NCBI GenBank assembly: GCA_025890175.1 | Contig: JANPYM010000007.1 | Coordinates: forward strand, 496,121-560,120 | Direction of reading: 5' to 3' | From: Ciborinia camelliae | Taxonomy: Eukaryota; Ascomycota; Leotiomycetes; Helotiales; Sclerotiniaceae | Length of the DNA stretch: 64,000 bases | Shown: one piece after another, positions 25,101 through 36,748 of the stretch | Position numbering within the stretch: position 1 is the first letter of the stretch | How the letters are laid out: each line of letters opens with the position of its first letter | The notes under the pieces: generated by a model | Told to the model about the DNA's origin: nothing | Database searches by the model: none | What the model saw: the letters and a program-made list of their open reading frames with translations, nothing else | Position numbers and translations under genes: made by a program

Positions 25101-26183
25101 TTTTGTGTACTTGTATCCGTAATGTCGTTGCCAGTAGACCCCTCGCTTCTATCCAAACCGTCTGAAACATGGGGAATTTCGGCGGGAACTCCAGGAAAAG
25201 ATGCTAGTAAGGAATTTGTATTGCCTGACAGCTCTGTCTCTATCCCACTCGAACCTTCTAGCTTTTCTGCAGGAGTGTTGACGCCTTCACTTTGTGTTGA
25301 TTGAGCCGAGGGTGACCAATGCACATCTGCTTCCAAGACTTCATCATTCGGTTTTGTTAGTGCTTCCAGATTTCTTGGTGTAAGCCATTCTACCATTTTG
25401 AAAGCCACCGTACCAAATACATTTTGAATGAAAGATTTATGATCTGTGGTGGTATATTCCTCCAAGATAGTGGTTTTGGATGTCCTAATCTCAGCAGGGC
25501 CGTCTGTATTACTTGCTTCATTATTCCTAGAACTCACACCGTCAATGGTGGTTGCAGCTGAGCTGGTTCGTAATGGATCCAATCTGGGCTTCTCATTGTC
25601 TGTACTTGACGTGTTCCTTTTCCGAGTTTCACCTCCACCGGCTTGTAATTTCTTAGACCCCGATATGCCCCTTCGTGCAGTAACGAGGACATGTTTGTTA
25701 AGTTGGATGGGTGAATCTGCGAGAGGATTGCAACAGAGACCTCGTTCAGGGTTGTCCTGGCTAGCCAAGTGAACAGCAAGAATTCTTGCGCTTGTCGAAT
25801 TATATGGTCTGATCGGATGACCAGCGGCAAGCGCAAGGCGTTTGCGACAAGTAAAACAAGTTGGGGTATGGCATATAGTGGAATCGCAACCGTATCGAAG
25901 TTGACGAATGTATCTATTGAATAGATCAGCCTCGAGTCCCGATGCGACACACTAGAAAACAAACATACCTTTCTACCATTAATTGAAAATAATGACGCCT
26001 GCTTGCATTATGTATAACATATATTTGCTTTGGATCTTCGACATCTATTGTAAGCTTCTTCAACTCTTCTGGCGCATCTTGAGGGAGGTATGGGAAAGGA
26101 GCGGCAGCCCACAAGGCTTTAAGAATATCATCTTCGCCGTTTAAGCTTCGATCTTCCTGAACTCTTGGTGTATCTCGAGTCAT
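22157..26183 (-). CDS. HECT-type E3 ubiquitin ligase, HUL4-like
   Basis: HECT ligases take ubiquitin from an E2 onto a catalytic cysteine and pass it to substrates. Exons are 25969-26183, 23659-25913 and 22157-23607, giving 1306 residues; introns are 25914-25968 and 23608-23658. Near the N-terminus a Cys-rich module (YGCDSTICHTPTCFTCRKR to GLCCNP) resembles the AZUL zinc finger found in UBE3A-type ligases. A long Ser/Thr-rich disordered stretch follows, then helical regions and the C-terminal HECT domain (GEEGLDMGGVQQEFF, FELIGTIMSLAVYN). The catalytic Cys is about residue 1274 in SSYTCFQNLLLP. The start is uncertain: ATG 26183 is the first in frame, but the frame stays open upstream to a possible acceptor (TTTTAACAG) near 26241, so an upstream exon or 5'-UTR intron may exist. 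Confidence 0.85.
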
Positions 26184-27164
26184 GACATTTGGGGAGGACG
26201 GAAAAAGAGTTTGAGTTGAAGAAGTTTTGCGGCGTATCACTGTTAAAACAAACAGGAATACAATATGAATATTTCCTTTGCTCTGTAGCTCGTATTATTA
26301 CCTAGGTATTGTAGTTGTTGACAAATGTATGTTGCCCCAGTCCCGCCTTGGGTAATAAATCATAACATAACCGGAGGCGGCCAATATGGCTGGGCAGAAA
26401 ACAGCGGTAGGAAACTAATAATAAAGGCGGCGACGGGCGGCAAGAGCATTTGATTGATTAGGTAGGTGTGTGCAGGTGTGGTGATGATAGGTAGGTTGAT
26501 TAGGACTCACTTAGCGTCAATATGACGCATCATCTACTAGGTAGGTAGGTATCAGATAACACGTGAAGATAGCGTCGATGCCTGAGGCAACCGCAATAAT
26601 ACAACCTGGAATCTTCATAATACACTTTTCTGTATCAACAGCAGAAAGAAATAATAACCCCCCTAAATTTTCACGAAGAGTGTATGAAGTGAATGCTGAG
26701 GATTTTATTGAATGTAGCTGGAGAGGTGTAGAGGTCAACGTGACTTGGTTCACCCATTCTTATCACCTGCATCAATTAATTCAAACTTTCCGACCTTTCC
26801 TTCCTATTCCTATTAATGTGACAACTCGAAAATAACTCAAGGTTACATTGAAAATAGATATTTGTATCGACTCATAATATATCCAATATACTAGACAATC
26901 ATCAGTCAGACCTACCTAGGTAGGTACCTACAGTCATAAGTCCTTCCAAGCTTACCTACCTACCTACTTTATCCAGGGCTTGGTTTTGCCGGAAACCCCG
27001 ATATCAAAAAACCCGAAAATTAAACAAGCGGGGTGGAAATTATTCTACCCTTATCTGATAAAATCGTTTCAACCTTTTCTCTATCAGAAATACCATCTCA
27101 CCACCACATATTTCAATAAAGATTCTGATTTTTTTTGGGTTTGCTCTTAGGTTGAGAAGTCAAA
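26184..27164. other. Divergent promoter region between HUL4-like and REI1-like genes
   Basis: No gene is seen. CCTACCTAGGTAGG-type palindromic runs lie at 26534-26552 and 26912-26970. A pyrimidine-rich leader precedes the REI1-like ATG. Confidence 0.5.
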
Positions 27165-28874
27165 ATGTCTTCCATTACAGCCAGCAGAAGTTCTGCCTCT
27201 GGTCCTTCTGGCCCAGCAGATACTAATGCTTCCCATCCTTACACTTGCAATACTTGTCAAGTCGCCTTCAGAAATAGCGATTTACAACGAGGACATATGC
27301 GCAGTGATTGGCAGTATGTTTATTTACTCCCTTCAAGTGTCAATTTCATGAACTGACAATCCATATAGTCGGTACAACTTGAAGCGTCGTGTTACATCCT
27401 TACCACCCATTTCTTCCGAAGTTTTCACAGAGAAAGTTCTACAGGCCCAGGCTACTTCCACAGCCGCAGCTTCTAAAGCCGCATACGAAAAGTCTTGCAC
27501 GATCTGTACCAAAACATATTTCAGTGAAAATGCCTACCAAAACCATCTTACCAGTCAGAAACATAAGGCAAAGGTAGCGATGGCTGGTGATGGGCACATG
27601 GATGACGCCAGCTCAGTAATGAGCTCAACATTCTCATTGGGAGAACCTATGAAGACAAATGGAGCAGCAGATGGAGATGCGGATGCACAAGTCGAGGAAG
27701 TTTCGAAGGGTATTAAGAAGACCAACCTTGAAGATGTTGAAGGTTCTGCGGCGACTACCGCTGCAGAAGATGACGTTATGGAAGATGACGGTGCCCTTGT
27801 GGAGGCCTCTACAAGCCGATGCTTATTTTGTAACGAGGATTCAGTTGATACACCTGCTAATGCTGCACATATGGAACGTATCCACGGCATGTACATCCCA
27901 GAGAAGGAATACCTGGTTGATCTCGAAGGTTTAATCGTTTTCCTTCACCAGAAGATCTATGAAGATCATGAATGTCTAGGCTGTGGCAAACTCAAGCAAT
28001 CGATTTTCGGTCTTCAAACCCATATGAGAGATAAACGCCACTGCAGAATCCGTTACGCTACCGAGGATGAGCAAATTGAGATTGGCGAATATTATGACTT
28101 CAGAAGCACATATTCTGACGAGGAGGATGAATCGGATTCGGACGATGCATTGCCAGGAAATCAAAAGAGTGGCGGTGTCAAACTTGGGGCTAAGCGTCCA
28201 ACCACAATTGACGGTGAAGGAGATGAAGAAATGGAGAACGGGGATGGATGGGAAACTGATAGCTCTGAATCTTCTTTGGATTCCGCAGATCTTACCGCCG
28301 TACCACTTGACCAGAGAACTCACCAGTATGAGAAACTTCATCAACACCCACATCACTCTCATACAGATCCTCGATCACACCACAACAAGGACGGGTGGCA
28401 CTCGCATGCCCATAAGCATAACCATGCTGCATTTTACTCTGATTATGAGCTTCATTTACCTTCTGGTCGTACCGCTGGACATCGATCATTACAAAAATAT
28501 TATCGTCAAAATTTGGTCAATCATCCATCACCAGAGGAGAGACAGCGACGTGCAATTGAGGCTGCTGAAAATTCCGATTCTGAAGTAGAGGAAGATGAAC
28601 GTGTCGTTCGTCGCAATGAGAGAGAACGTGGAAGAGCCCTTAATACTCGTGCAAACGGAGGCCTCGGTATGGCTGGTGTCACCGCTGAGAAGAGAAAAGA
28701 AGTCCAGGCGGCGGAGAAAAGATCCAGAAAGGTGGAGAACTTTGAGCGTCGTAAATTTGAATGGAGAAACAATAAGCAGAACAACTCACAAAAACACTTC
28801 AGAGTAAGTTGTCACCAACCAAACTTTTTTCAAATGACTCCACTAACATTGCATAGGATCCATTGTTGCAGTGA
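27165..28874 (+). CDS. REI1: REI1-like cytoplasmic 60S ribosome maturation factor
   Basis: Rei1 acts on late pre-60S particles in the cytoplasm, checking the exit tunnel and helping to release the shuttling factors Arx1 and Alb1. Exons are 27165-27313, 27369-28803 and 28857-28874, giving 533 residues; introns are 27314-27368 and 28804-28856. Four zinc-finger motifs are visible: Cys28/Cys31/His44/His50, Cys93/Cys96/His109/His115, CLFC..HMERIH and CLGC..HMRDKRH. The first intron splits the codon of His50, the last zinc ligand of finger 1. Acidic stretches and a Lys/Arg-rich C-terminus follow. The last exon encodes only DPLLQ and the stop, giving the family ending HFRDPLLQ. Reading through intron 2 would add a long unrelated tail, so the short exon is preferred. 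Confidence 0.92.
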
Positions 28875-29909
28875 TTTCTCCGTTGTGTTTCGTGGCATTT
28901 CTGGTGGCATTTTCTCGGTTTACCAAAGACTCTTTAGATATCCAGATCTCACGGTTTTCATGAGCATCATCGGTGGGTGGGTAAGAGTGGCATTCGTTTT
29001 TGGCGTTTTTAAAGGAATTTTTAGTTATGATTCATGTCTTCATATGAGTATAGAGTCAACAATACAGATTTATTGTTATTGCAATGTGTACCTCATCATC
29101 AATGTGCGGTGCTTCCAATGACACCAAATGAGTAAATGTAGCCAATCAAAACCTATGCATTAGATAACAATTAGATTCATGGATATGGATATGGATATGG
29201 ATACAGGTGTACATACCGCTGGAGCTCTCAACCTAAAGGTAAGCTCAAGCTCAAGCTGTCTTGGGTAACATCACATCAGCAACAATCATAATATACCTTA
29301 GGTACGGTGGTAGGTACATATAATATAATATAGTATAGTATAATATAATATGGCGTGAATTGATCTCATTTTGAACCTCATACCGAACGTATATCATCCG
29401 TCTCATATTAATATCTTTGACTTCCAATTCCTCTCCCCCCCCTCTCTCTCTCTCTCTCTGTCTTTTGATATGTACAGAAAGACGTTCTCTTCTTCCCATG
29501 GATATTGATTTCTCCCTTGGATCCTTGAATCCTTGATCCCTTCTCAAGTTCTCCCTCATCGATTTGATTGCGGATCACCGAGAATTAAACTATCGGATTG
29601 AGTAATGGGTGGTTGAATAATCCCTGTTAGCGAAATATTCTCTAATCCATACCCAAGAAGGAACAAATTCAGAGCTGCAAACCCCTTAGATTCGTTTCCA
29701 CTGCTCCTTCTTTGACCGTTCCATTACAATCTTTCTTACATTCACCTTTTTTTGTATTTTTGTACTTTCTTCGCGGGAGTATTTGCATTTTCGGGGAAAT
29801 ATTATTCAAGAATTACTTAAATCGAACAAAGCAAAAAGAAACTCCCCTCCCCCGGAATACACAAGAAAATATACATGTCCCAACGCGATAGTAAAATCCT
29901 CCCGTAGGT
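28875..29909. other. Intergenic region, REI1-like to zinc-finger gene
   Basis: No gene is seen. It has a GGATAT run near 29180-29200, TATAATATAG repeats near 29318-29350 and a CTCTCTCT run near 29440-29458. A short upstream ATG at 29875 ends in TAG before the downstream ATG. Confidence 0.5.
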
Positions 29910-31812
29910 ATGCAAGTACAGCGCGCAACAATTGACGATATGGCCGAGCAAATGGGTACCCCTAATTCCAGTGCTGACCTTTCAGTGAATGGGGGCAAGA
30001 ATTCTGCACCGAAAGATAAGAATTGTCCATTCTGCCATCAAGCATTCACTTCATCTTCACTCGGTCGACATCTCGATCTATACATAAAGGAGAAAAACCC
30101 AAAGGCCGCAGATGGTATACATAGTGTAGATGAGATTAGGAAGCTTCGTGGGGGCATTACAAGGCGGCAGCCACGTAATTCTACATCGAGAAGGGAAGAT
30201 TCGACACCCGCAGGGACACCTGGCGGATCGGAAAGGAGAAGTCCTAATAATGATTCAGATATGGCGGGCAGTGACTCCCCAAGCTTAAGAAGAGATGATG
30301 GGGCGGCTATGAACATGATGTGTATGTCAAGGGGGATACCAGGCCAAATGCCAGGTAATCGGAGACCTAACTTTGTTGTAAATGGCGGTACGTGGGAGTC
30401 AACGGGAGTCATGAACCACATACCTCAGGCACGAAACGGTGAACCTGCTCGAAGTTGGGATGGAGATGAATCCAGAGATGGGGCTAGGAGATTAGATGGC
30501 AGAAATAGATCTGTCAACAAGCAAATGCTTGCGAAAACAACATTTGAGCAGAAACAAAAGATGATGGAAGCTTTGGATAATGCAAAGGCAGCAGAATTGG
30601 CACTGAAAGAAATCCTAGGAGGTGTTCGAGCAGCCAAGTAAGTTCCTGTCAACCACAAAATCTGAATCATGATCTAACCTAGCATTTCACAGACAACGAA
30701 TAGAAGGTCCGAATATTTTTGATTATGATCCTTTCAGCTTGGATTTCCCTGCTCTTACCCTCCACTGCCTGCCACCGCCGCCGACCCTCTATGCGTCCAC
30801 CCCTATTCCGAACTCTACGTCGTGGTCTATCCTCCCACCAGATGAACTTCAATATCAAGCATTGCGAAAACACTTTTCCTTGGAGTTTCACCGCTACCAC
30901 ATCTCGTTGTCCATCGCTTCGACAGCACCACAAGATGATCTATCATATCCTCCACAGGAAAATTTCAATGGCCTGGAGAACATGACTGCACTACACCAAC
31001 AAGCGGAAGCAGATGCTCAAGGTATGGAGGCTAGGATTTCAGAGCACTTACATTCAATGTTTGGACACTGGAATTCGTTACCTCCAAACAAAAGGACTGA
31101 GCTTTGGACACTCGAGTTAGCTCGAAATATTGGCCGGAAGTTTGAGGAAATATCCAAACTGAAGAAGGAGAAGGAACTTTTACAACAGGAAACCGCCCAT
31201 TCAAAATTACAAGTTGAAGAATTGAGTCGATTGCAACAACCGAGAGAGTTCAGGATACAACCACCTTCACCGTTACCCATTGATTCACGCCTCATGACCG
31301 AAATAGGAAAAATGGGAACGACACATAAGAGTGTTGGTCTGCAACTTATGGATCGAAGTGTGCATATTGATACGGCAGTGGAACGAGCAATTGGCCGTTG
31401 GAAAGGAGTTGTTAAGCAAGCTCGAGGTGGGTCTGGACAGTCTGGCATGACTGCACAAAAACCACTTGAGAGTAATATCAACGAAGGGTTGACTCCATCG
31501 AACCTACCACAGCTTAATACGACCATGACAAGTCAACCATTACAAGAAGATGCGCAGGACATTGGAAGCGATCAAGATGCAGATGGAGATGCAGATATGG
31601 AGGAAGATGATACATTTGTCGATATGACAGATGTTAATGCTGGTGTCCAACGTGCACCTGAAGCACCAATGTCCAACACGACAAATTTCCGATTGGGAAA
31701 TGGAGGGATTAATATGCAAGGTGTTAATGCTGGTGGTAATTCAAGAGGAAACCTAATGGAGGGCATTGAGAATCAAACACATGTTCAAGGATATGTGAGG
31801 ATCGGTGCATGA
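29910..31812 (+). CDS. Conserved fungal protein with incomplete C2H-type zinc finger
   Basis: I do not recognise a named gene. Two exons, 29910-30637 and 30693-31812, give 615 residues; the intron is 30638-30692 (GTAAGT..CACAG). The start may be ATG 29910 or 29940. A CPFCHQAFTSSSLGRHLDLY motif at about residues 39-58 has two Cys and one His with C2H2 spacing, but no fourth ligand close by. It is followed by a basic stretch (LRGGITRRQPR). The middle is low-complexity; the C-terminal half is helical, with a coiled-coil-like part (KFEEISKLKKEKELLQQE), and ends in an acidic stretch (DADGDADMEEDD). There is no signal peptide or membrane helix. A nuclear role is possible, but that is only inference. 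Confidence 0.8.
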
Positions 31813-32870
31813 TGAATAGATGCATACATCGGTCGAAGGCCGAGAAGATTAGTCAACATGTTGGCCAACTGAACCTCGAAGTCAAAAGATGCAGTCGAAA
31901 AATGGTATGATACCGTTCTTCATCACAGTTTCATATGCATCAGCGAACAGAAAAATGGGGAGTTTTATGCAAGCATTTACAAGGAGTTTTTTTTTTATAT
32001 AGTCACTCGCTCGCGGCTAGTGGTGGATAGAAATCTGGAAGATGGACACACGGGATGGGAGTTACGTGGGGTAACGGGATTCTCTTCGTCGTGGGCTGTG
32101 TATACTATATTTTAGATAATTATAAATATAAATGCCCCGCGCTTCAGAAATCTCTTTGGCTTTGATGTTGGTGGTGTGATGTGGTGTGTGGTGTGTGGTG
32201 TGATGTGTGATGTGTGTGATTGGATTGGATTGGATGGGATGGTAGCGGAGGATTGTTGTAATTCGTAGTACCTACCTACCTACCTACCTACCTACCTACC
32301 TACCTACCTACCTACCTACCTACCTACCTACCTACCTACCTAGGTAACGTCTACTCACTCACTCACTCACTCTTCTTTTCTGGTGAGAGATTGGGGGTAG
32401 TGCAGGTGCAAGTGCAGGTGCAAGTACAAGTGTATAGGTATCCATACCTAGGTATACATATATGTGAAATATACGTGAAATATCCCTACGACCTATATAC
32501 ATACATACCTAGTTGTAGTGTAGTGTAGTGTAGTGTAGTTTAGTCTATGGAATGGATGAGAGGGTGAATAGTCGGTCGGTCGGTCGGTCGGTAGGTAGGT
32601 AGGTAGGTAGATAGGTAGATGGGTAGGTGGGTAGATAGGTAGATAGGTGGAATGGAAGGATGATCTTGGATAGGTTGGTTGGTAGGTAGGTGTGCTAGTA
32701 TATGAGGCATGTGACAAGGTTTTGTATTAAACTATCTACTGTAGGTATCTATTCATACTAAGGAATCTTGAATGCAAATGAGAAGATCATCAATAAAGTT
32801 ATAAAGATCGCTTCACCTTACCGTCCGGCGAGATATAAACCAAAACAACATCCTCACCTTCATCCAACAA
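31813..32870. other. Repeat-rich 3' flank of the zinc-finger gene
   Basis: No gene is seen. It holds GTGTGGTGTGATGTGTG (32168-32220), GGATT runs, the CCTA array at 32268-32343, an AGTGT/TAGTGTAG run near 32514-32540 and GGTCGGTCGGTAGG runs at 32570-32650. Confidence 0.6.
32268..32343. repeat. (CCTA)n tetranucleotide array
   Basis: About 18 perfect copies of CTAC/CCTA in a row, ending at TAGGTAACG. It is the longest run of the TAGG/CCTA step scattered through the intergenic parts of this window. Confidence 0.95.
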
Positions 32871-32876
32871 ACAAAG

Positions 32877-33023
32877 TCCAGATGGCTCAGTGGTAACGCA
32901 CTGGGTTTTCACATCCCCTCAAACGGGATCACTGCTTCATGTCCGAAGATTGCGATTGTTGAAGAACTCAGTTCGTCTGGTTTGAATTGATTCCCACTGC
33001 GTTGCCTCGGGGTTGATTTTTTG
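32877..33023 (+). other. tRNA-like sequence with Pol III A box and T-run
   Basis: TGGCTCAGTGG at 32884-32894 is a perfect A box. The seven bases before it (GTCCAGA) can pair, with one mismatch and one wobble, with TCTGGTT near 32973. An anticodon-loop-like TTTTCAC, as in tRNA-Glu(UUC), follows the A box. A weak B box (GGTTTGAATT) and a TTTTTT run near 33017 come later. The D and T stems do not close properly, so an intact tRNA is unlikely. It may be a decayed tRNA, a SINE head or chance. Confidence 0.25.
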
Positions 33024-36000
33024 CTGTTTTTCGTACTTTACTTTTATTTTATTTTGGTGATGCTTTTCTTTTTGTGGAACGGCTAATTAAAGAGTTGGGA
33101 TGAGAAGGGATTTTGAGTTGAGCTGTCTTTCTATTGTCATTTCATCTTTTTTGTCTCATTGAGTGAGTCTCCTCTCATATATGAGATGTGTATCGCGTGT
33201 TTTCGTTTATCCTGAGAACTTCACTCTCTTTCCCTCTGCGTGTGCAGGTCTTCGCTCAATCATTCTGATAATTCCAATAATATGTTTTACAAAACTAGAG
33301 TCTTTCTGGATATCAACCTTTTTCCATCTTCTGGCACTTTCTTTCTGCCATTGCATCCGGGATATTACCCAATGTTGCGTTTTTCTTTTCTGTTAGGAGT
33401 TCTCTGGGTCTTAAATAGCATACTAACTCGTACATCTTCCCAATCCAGTGAATGGATGAACAAAAAATAAACTTCATCGGCTAGTAACAGAATAAAGCGT
33501 ATTGAGTCTCGTGATGATATCATGGATTTGTGGAGAATCTCGTTTGATTCATTGATCCTACCTACTCCTTAACATATTCACTTGTTATATCTCATAATTC
33601 ACCTGAATACAGTCACTCTTTAGTACATTCCCATCTTTCAAAGTTAATACCTTATTTATTCTCCTCGGTAGCATCTCTTAAGGTCCAAAACACGGATGAG
33701 TTACTAAGGACATATGGCGTCGGAGGAGAGTGGCCTGTTTTCGTACGCATCTTCATTTCTAGAATTAAATATTGTAGACGGCATTACCGACCCTAATAAC
33801 TATTCTCCTACTGGTATCCCAAAATTCTATGATAGTTCTATTCCGAAGCTCTCGTCCAATCCAATTTGTATTGTGGTAGAAGAAAGTCTGTCGTCAAATT
33901 TCGACTTATATTATCATTCCCGAAGACAGTTTTTACTGTCGGTGACTCGGTTGATAGTATTTTTATGAGGGATGAGTGGTCTTTCGTTTTCATTCTAAGA
34001 GCTGGTGCTGGTATGTAGAAGTTGTTTCTCATCAAAACACGCAGAACTCACACCACATATGGGGTTATTTATTCATCAGCTGACATTGGGTCCAAAAGGC
34101 CCGGTACCGGAATCTCCTTAGCAAGACCAGATGTCTGCATTCTAAGTGTTACTAACGAAAGGAAAGAAAATGAGCGAGCAGAGAATGGAGAAGAAACTTT
34201 TATACTCGGTCGTAGCCTTTTTGGGAAGCTGCTGCCTACTTAGAGAAGTACTACGCAGTGTGCAACGCTGTCGTTATGGGCGAGAATTGATACTACACAG
34301 CTGCGACATTCTATCGAGACCTGTTATGAAAATAGCAAGTGCATAACATGACAGTACAAATATGCTAACACTGCATGAAAATTGATGGGACCTTTCAGGG
34401 AACTTCTCATGACACATTTTGACTATTGGCGTTCAAGTATGTGTTGCCGAAAAAATGAAGAAAAGTATTTTCTGTCAGCGTTCAACTCACCTCCGTCATT
34501 TTCAAGATCAATTCCTTCTCTTTCATGACATCACAACCCCACCTCGAGAATGTCCTGAATTTTCACATTCGAAATTGACAATGAGAAGTCTCTGGTTTCT
34601 GCATTGTATGACACCAATTTCTTCATTGAGTCTGTGGCAAAGAAAGAAACTCGATGCTCTGTTCATTGAAAATATACTCCGCTGTATCGAACTCCTCCGC
34701 GGTGTGTTATCGAGACTCTCCTAGTCCCCGTACCATCCCTGATCGCTCATCCCTAATTCTGAGGTTTTTTTAATCAATGAGCCTCTAAACCCATGTGCCG
34801 TCTTACTGCTGAAATAGTAATTGAATTACGTGTTAATCCATTCACAGGTTTCTTTATTCTGACTACCTACTAGGTAAGTACCTAGGTATCCCCTCTTCTG
34901 CCATTCACTAACATTTTCCATCCACTCCTCCACTGCCATTCACTCCGCTCCATAGACTCCACCCAACTCTAATTTGAGAAACCTCTCAAGTTCTAGAAGG
35001 AAGTTCTGGAGTACATAACTTATTATCCAGTGGAACAAGGCCGATCTGAATGTTCTGACAGCTTCTCAAATAATATCAGGATTGCTATGCTGTCTTGACT
35101 ACGCTCTTTGCATGTAAGATGATGGAAGTTTCTCCTTCAGATTCTCCGTCCGTATATACAAGTTCTCTTATACATAAACTCCAACTTCATACTAGAGAGA
35201 ACATTAAGTATCAATTAAAGGCCGCATATTTCCATCTCGTTTACGGTGGTTCGACTTCACAACGGGCTGTAATAAGACATTATATATATAAATCTAGCAA
35301 GATTAGATGTGGGATCTTGAAGATATCACGATGCTCAACTTCCTATTGATGGTATCTCTCCACTCCATTCTTTCTCGTCTCTTCCTTTTTAGACTCTTCA
35401 GTCACAAATTCACCTTCATTGTTTGTTTATGATTCATTGGATGGTAATTAAGTAGTCTGCCCCTCAGCATAATGATCTACTTCATCATTCACTTTGGTCT
35501 CGGTAAATTCTCGATTCCTTCCTATTTAGTTGGAAGGGTTGACATCTGATGCATGGTAGTCATTGGCAGGGGATCAACTACATAACGTTTAGAAAGTTCC
35601 CAGTTGGTGGCAAATTATTCTCCAGAAACGACGTAGAGTGGAAACAATAATTCTAACCAAAGGAAAGGGATGGTAGGGTTTTACAACATATTTCCAACCC
35701 TCTCACTCTCATCCTATATACTTCACATTTCCAAAAACGATTAATTATCGCTGCCGACAAATCCAATATGCAAAATCATTCGCAAACTCAATGTGGTAAT
35801 CCCCCATATCGATAAGCGAGTCTAGACAACCTTCCTCTTGAGCACTCCCGACTAACTGTCTATGGGTTTTCCGGGATAACTCGCACTCGCACAGAAGCGC
35901 TCCTATGCTTTACTTGGAACACAGTATTGCTTCCAGAATGGATATTTAAGGATCTATGGGGAAATCTAGGAGCAAACGGGCACTGAAGTGAATGAAACAA

Positions 36001-36421
36001 ATTGCGGAAAGTGTGGGGTTTAGATGTAGGTGAATTGAACCCATTTATTCGCATATTATTTGTTCGATTCTTTTACTAGTATTGGTTCCCGACTTCCAAT
36101 ATCCATCCCTCCGATCATCTATTCCTCAATTTACCTCTTCCTATTCACTTAATACCCTGCTCTGCCTCGTCCTTATCCTCGCCATACGTAAAGTAGACAA
36201 CGGGAGACTCATTGTTGGGACTCTTAGAAAGGGCTCTCGCTATTCTCTTTCCATTCTGTCTGCCTATTCAACGTAGCACTTGCTTAAAGTAAAGGAAGGA
36301 AACTGGTATATTTGCTTTTCCTATCACCCATGATACTTTGTTGTCATTTGATCTTGTCTCGTCTCTTGTCTCTTATATCCAAAACTAAAATAAAATTATA
36401 ATAATATTTTCTCACTCCTTG

Positions 36422-36637
36422 TCATCTCAATACATCAGATACAATCTCAATATCCCACATTTGTATGTGAGTTCCCCAGTGGCCAACATATTTCCCCTCC
36501 ATGAATCTCACATATACCGTGTCGCCGTAATATAGCCTTCTTGTCCTCGGGAAACATAATGGTACCTTACTTGAGATTCCATTATTCTTAACTATATACT
36601 TCATCGGAACTTGCATTTCTTCTACCTTGGCACTCAT
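36422..36637 (-). CDS. Putative small protein, 71 aa, unknown
   Basis: An uninterrupted frame from a true ATG (36637) to a stop at 36422. The product begins MSAKVEEMQVPMKYIV and includes YYGDTVYVRFMEGKYVGHWG. Its mixed composition is unlike the Ser/Leu/Pro-rich chance frames around it. A good TATA box lies about 100 bp upstream on the same strand. There is no signal peptide or membrane helix; it may form a small beta-rich fold. I know no family for it. It is the best protein-gene candidate in the 33-47 kb block. Confidence 0.4.
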   Translation of the reverse strand: MSAKVEEMQVPMKYIVKNNGISSKVPLCFPRTRRLYYGDTVYVRFMEGKYVGHWGTHIQMWDIEIVSDVLR

Positions 36638-36736
36638 TCACTATATTCACTTCATTCAGTTCATTCGGAAATCTCTCTATCCTGGGCCTGTCTCTGATGT
36701 ACCCTCCCCTCCTTCGCCATCTCTCTCTTTCTGGGT

Positions 36737-36748
36737 CTTTATATATAG
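36737..36748 (-). promoter_or_regulatory. Probable TATA box upstream of the 71-aa ORF
   Basis: The minus strand reads CTATATATAAAG, about 100 bp before the ATG at 36637. Confidence 0.35.

Noticed and set aside
28804..29121. Read-through extension of the REI1-like protein past 28803
   Set aside because: The extension is Phe/Ser/Cys-rich with no homology, and a GTAAGT donor plus an exon encoding DPLLQ-stop gives the family's usual end.
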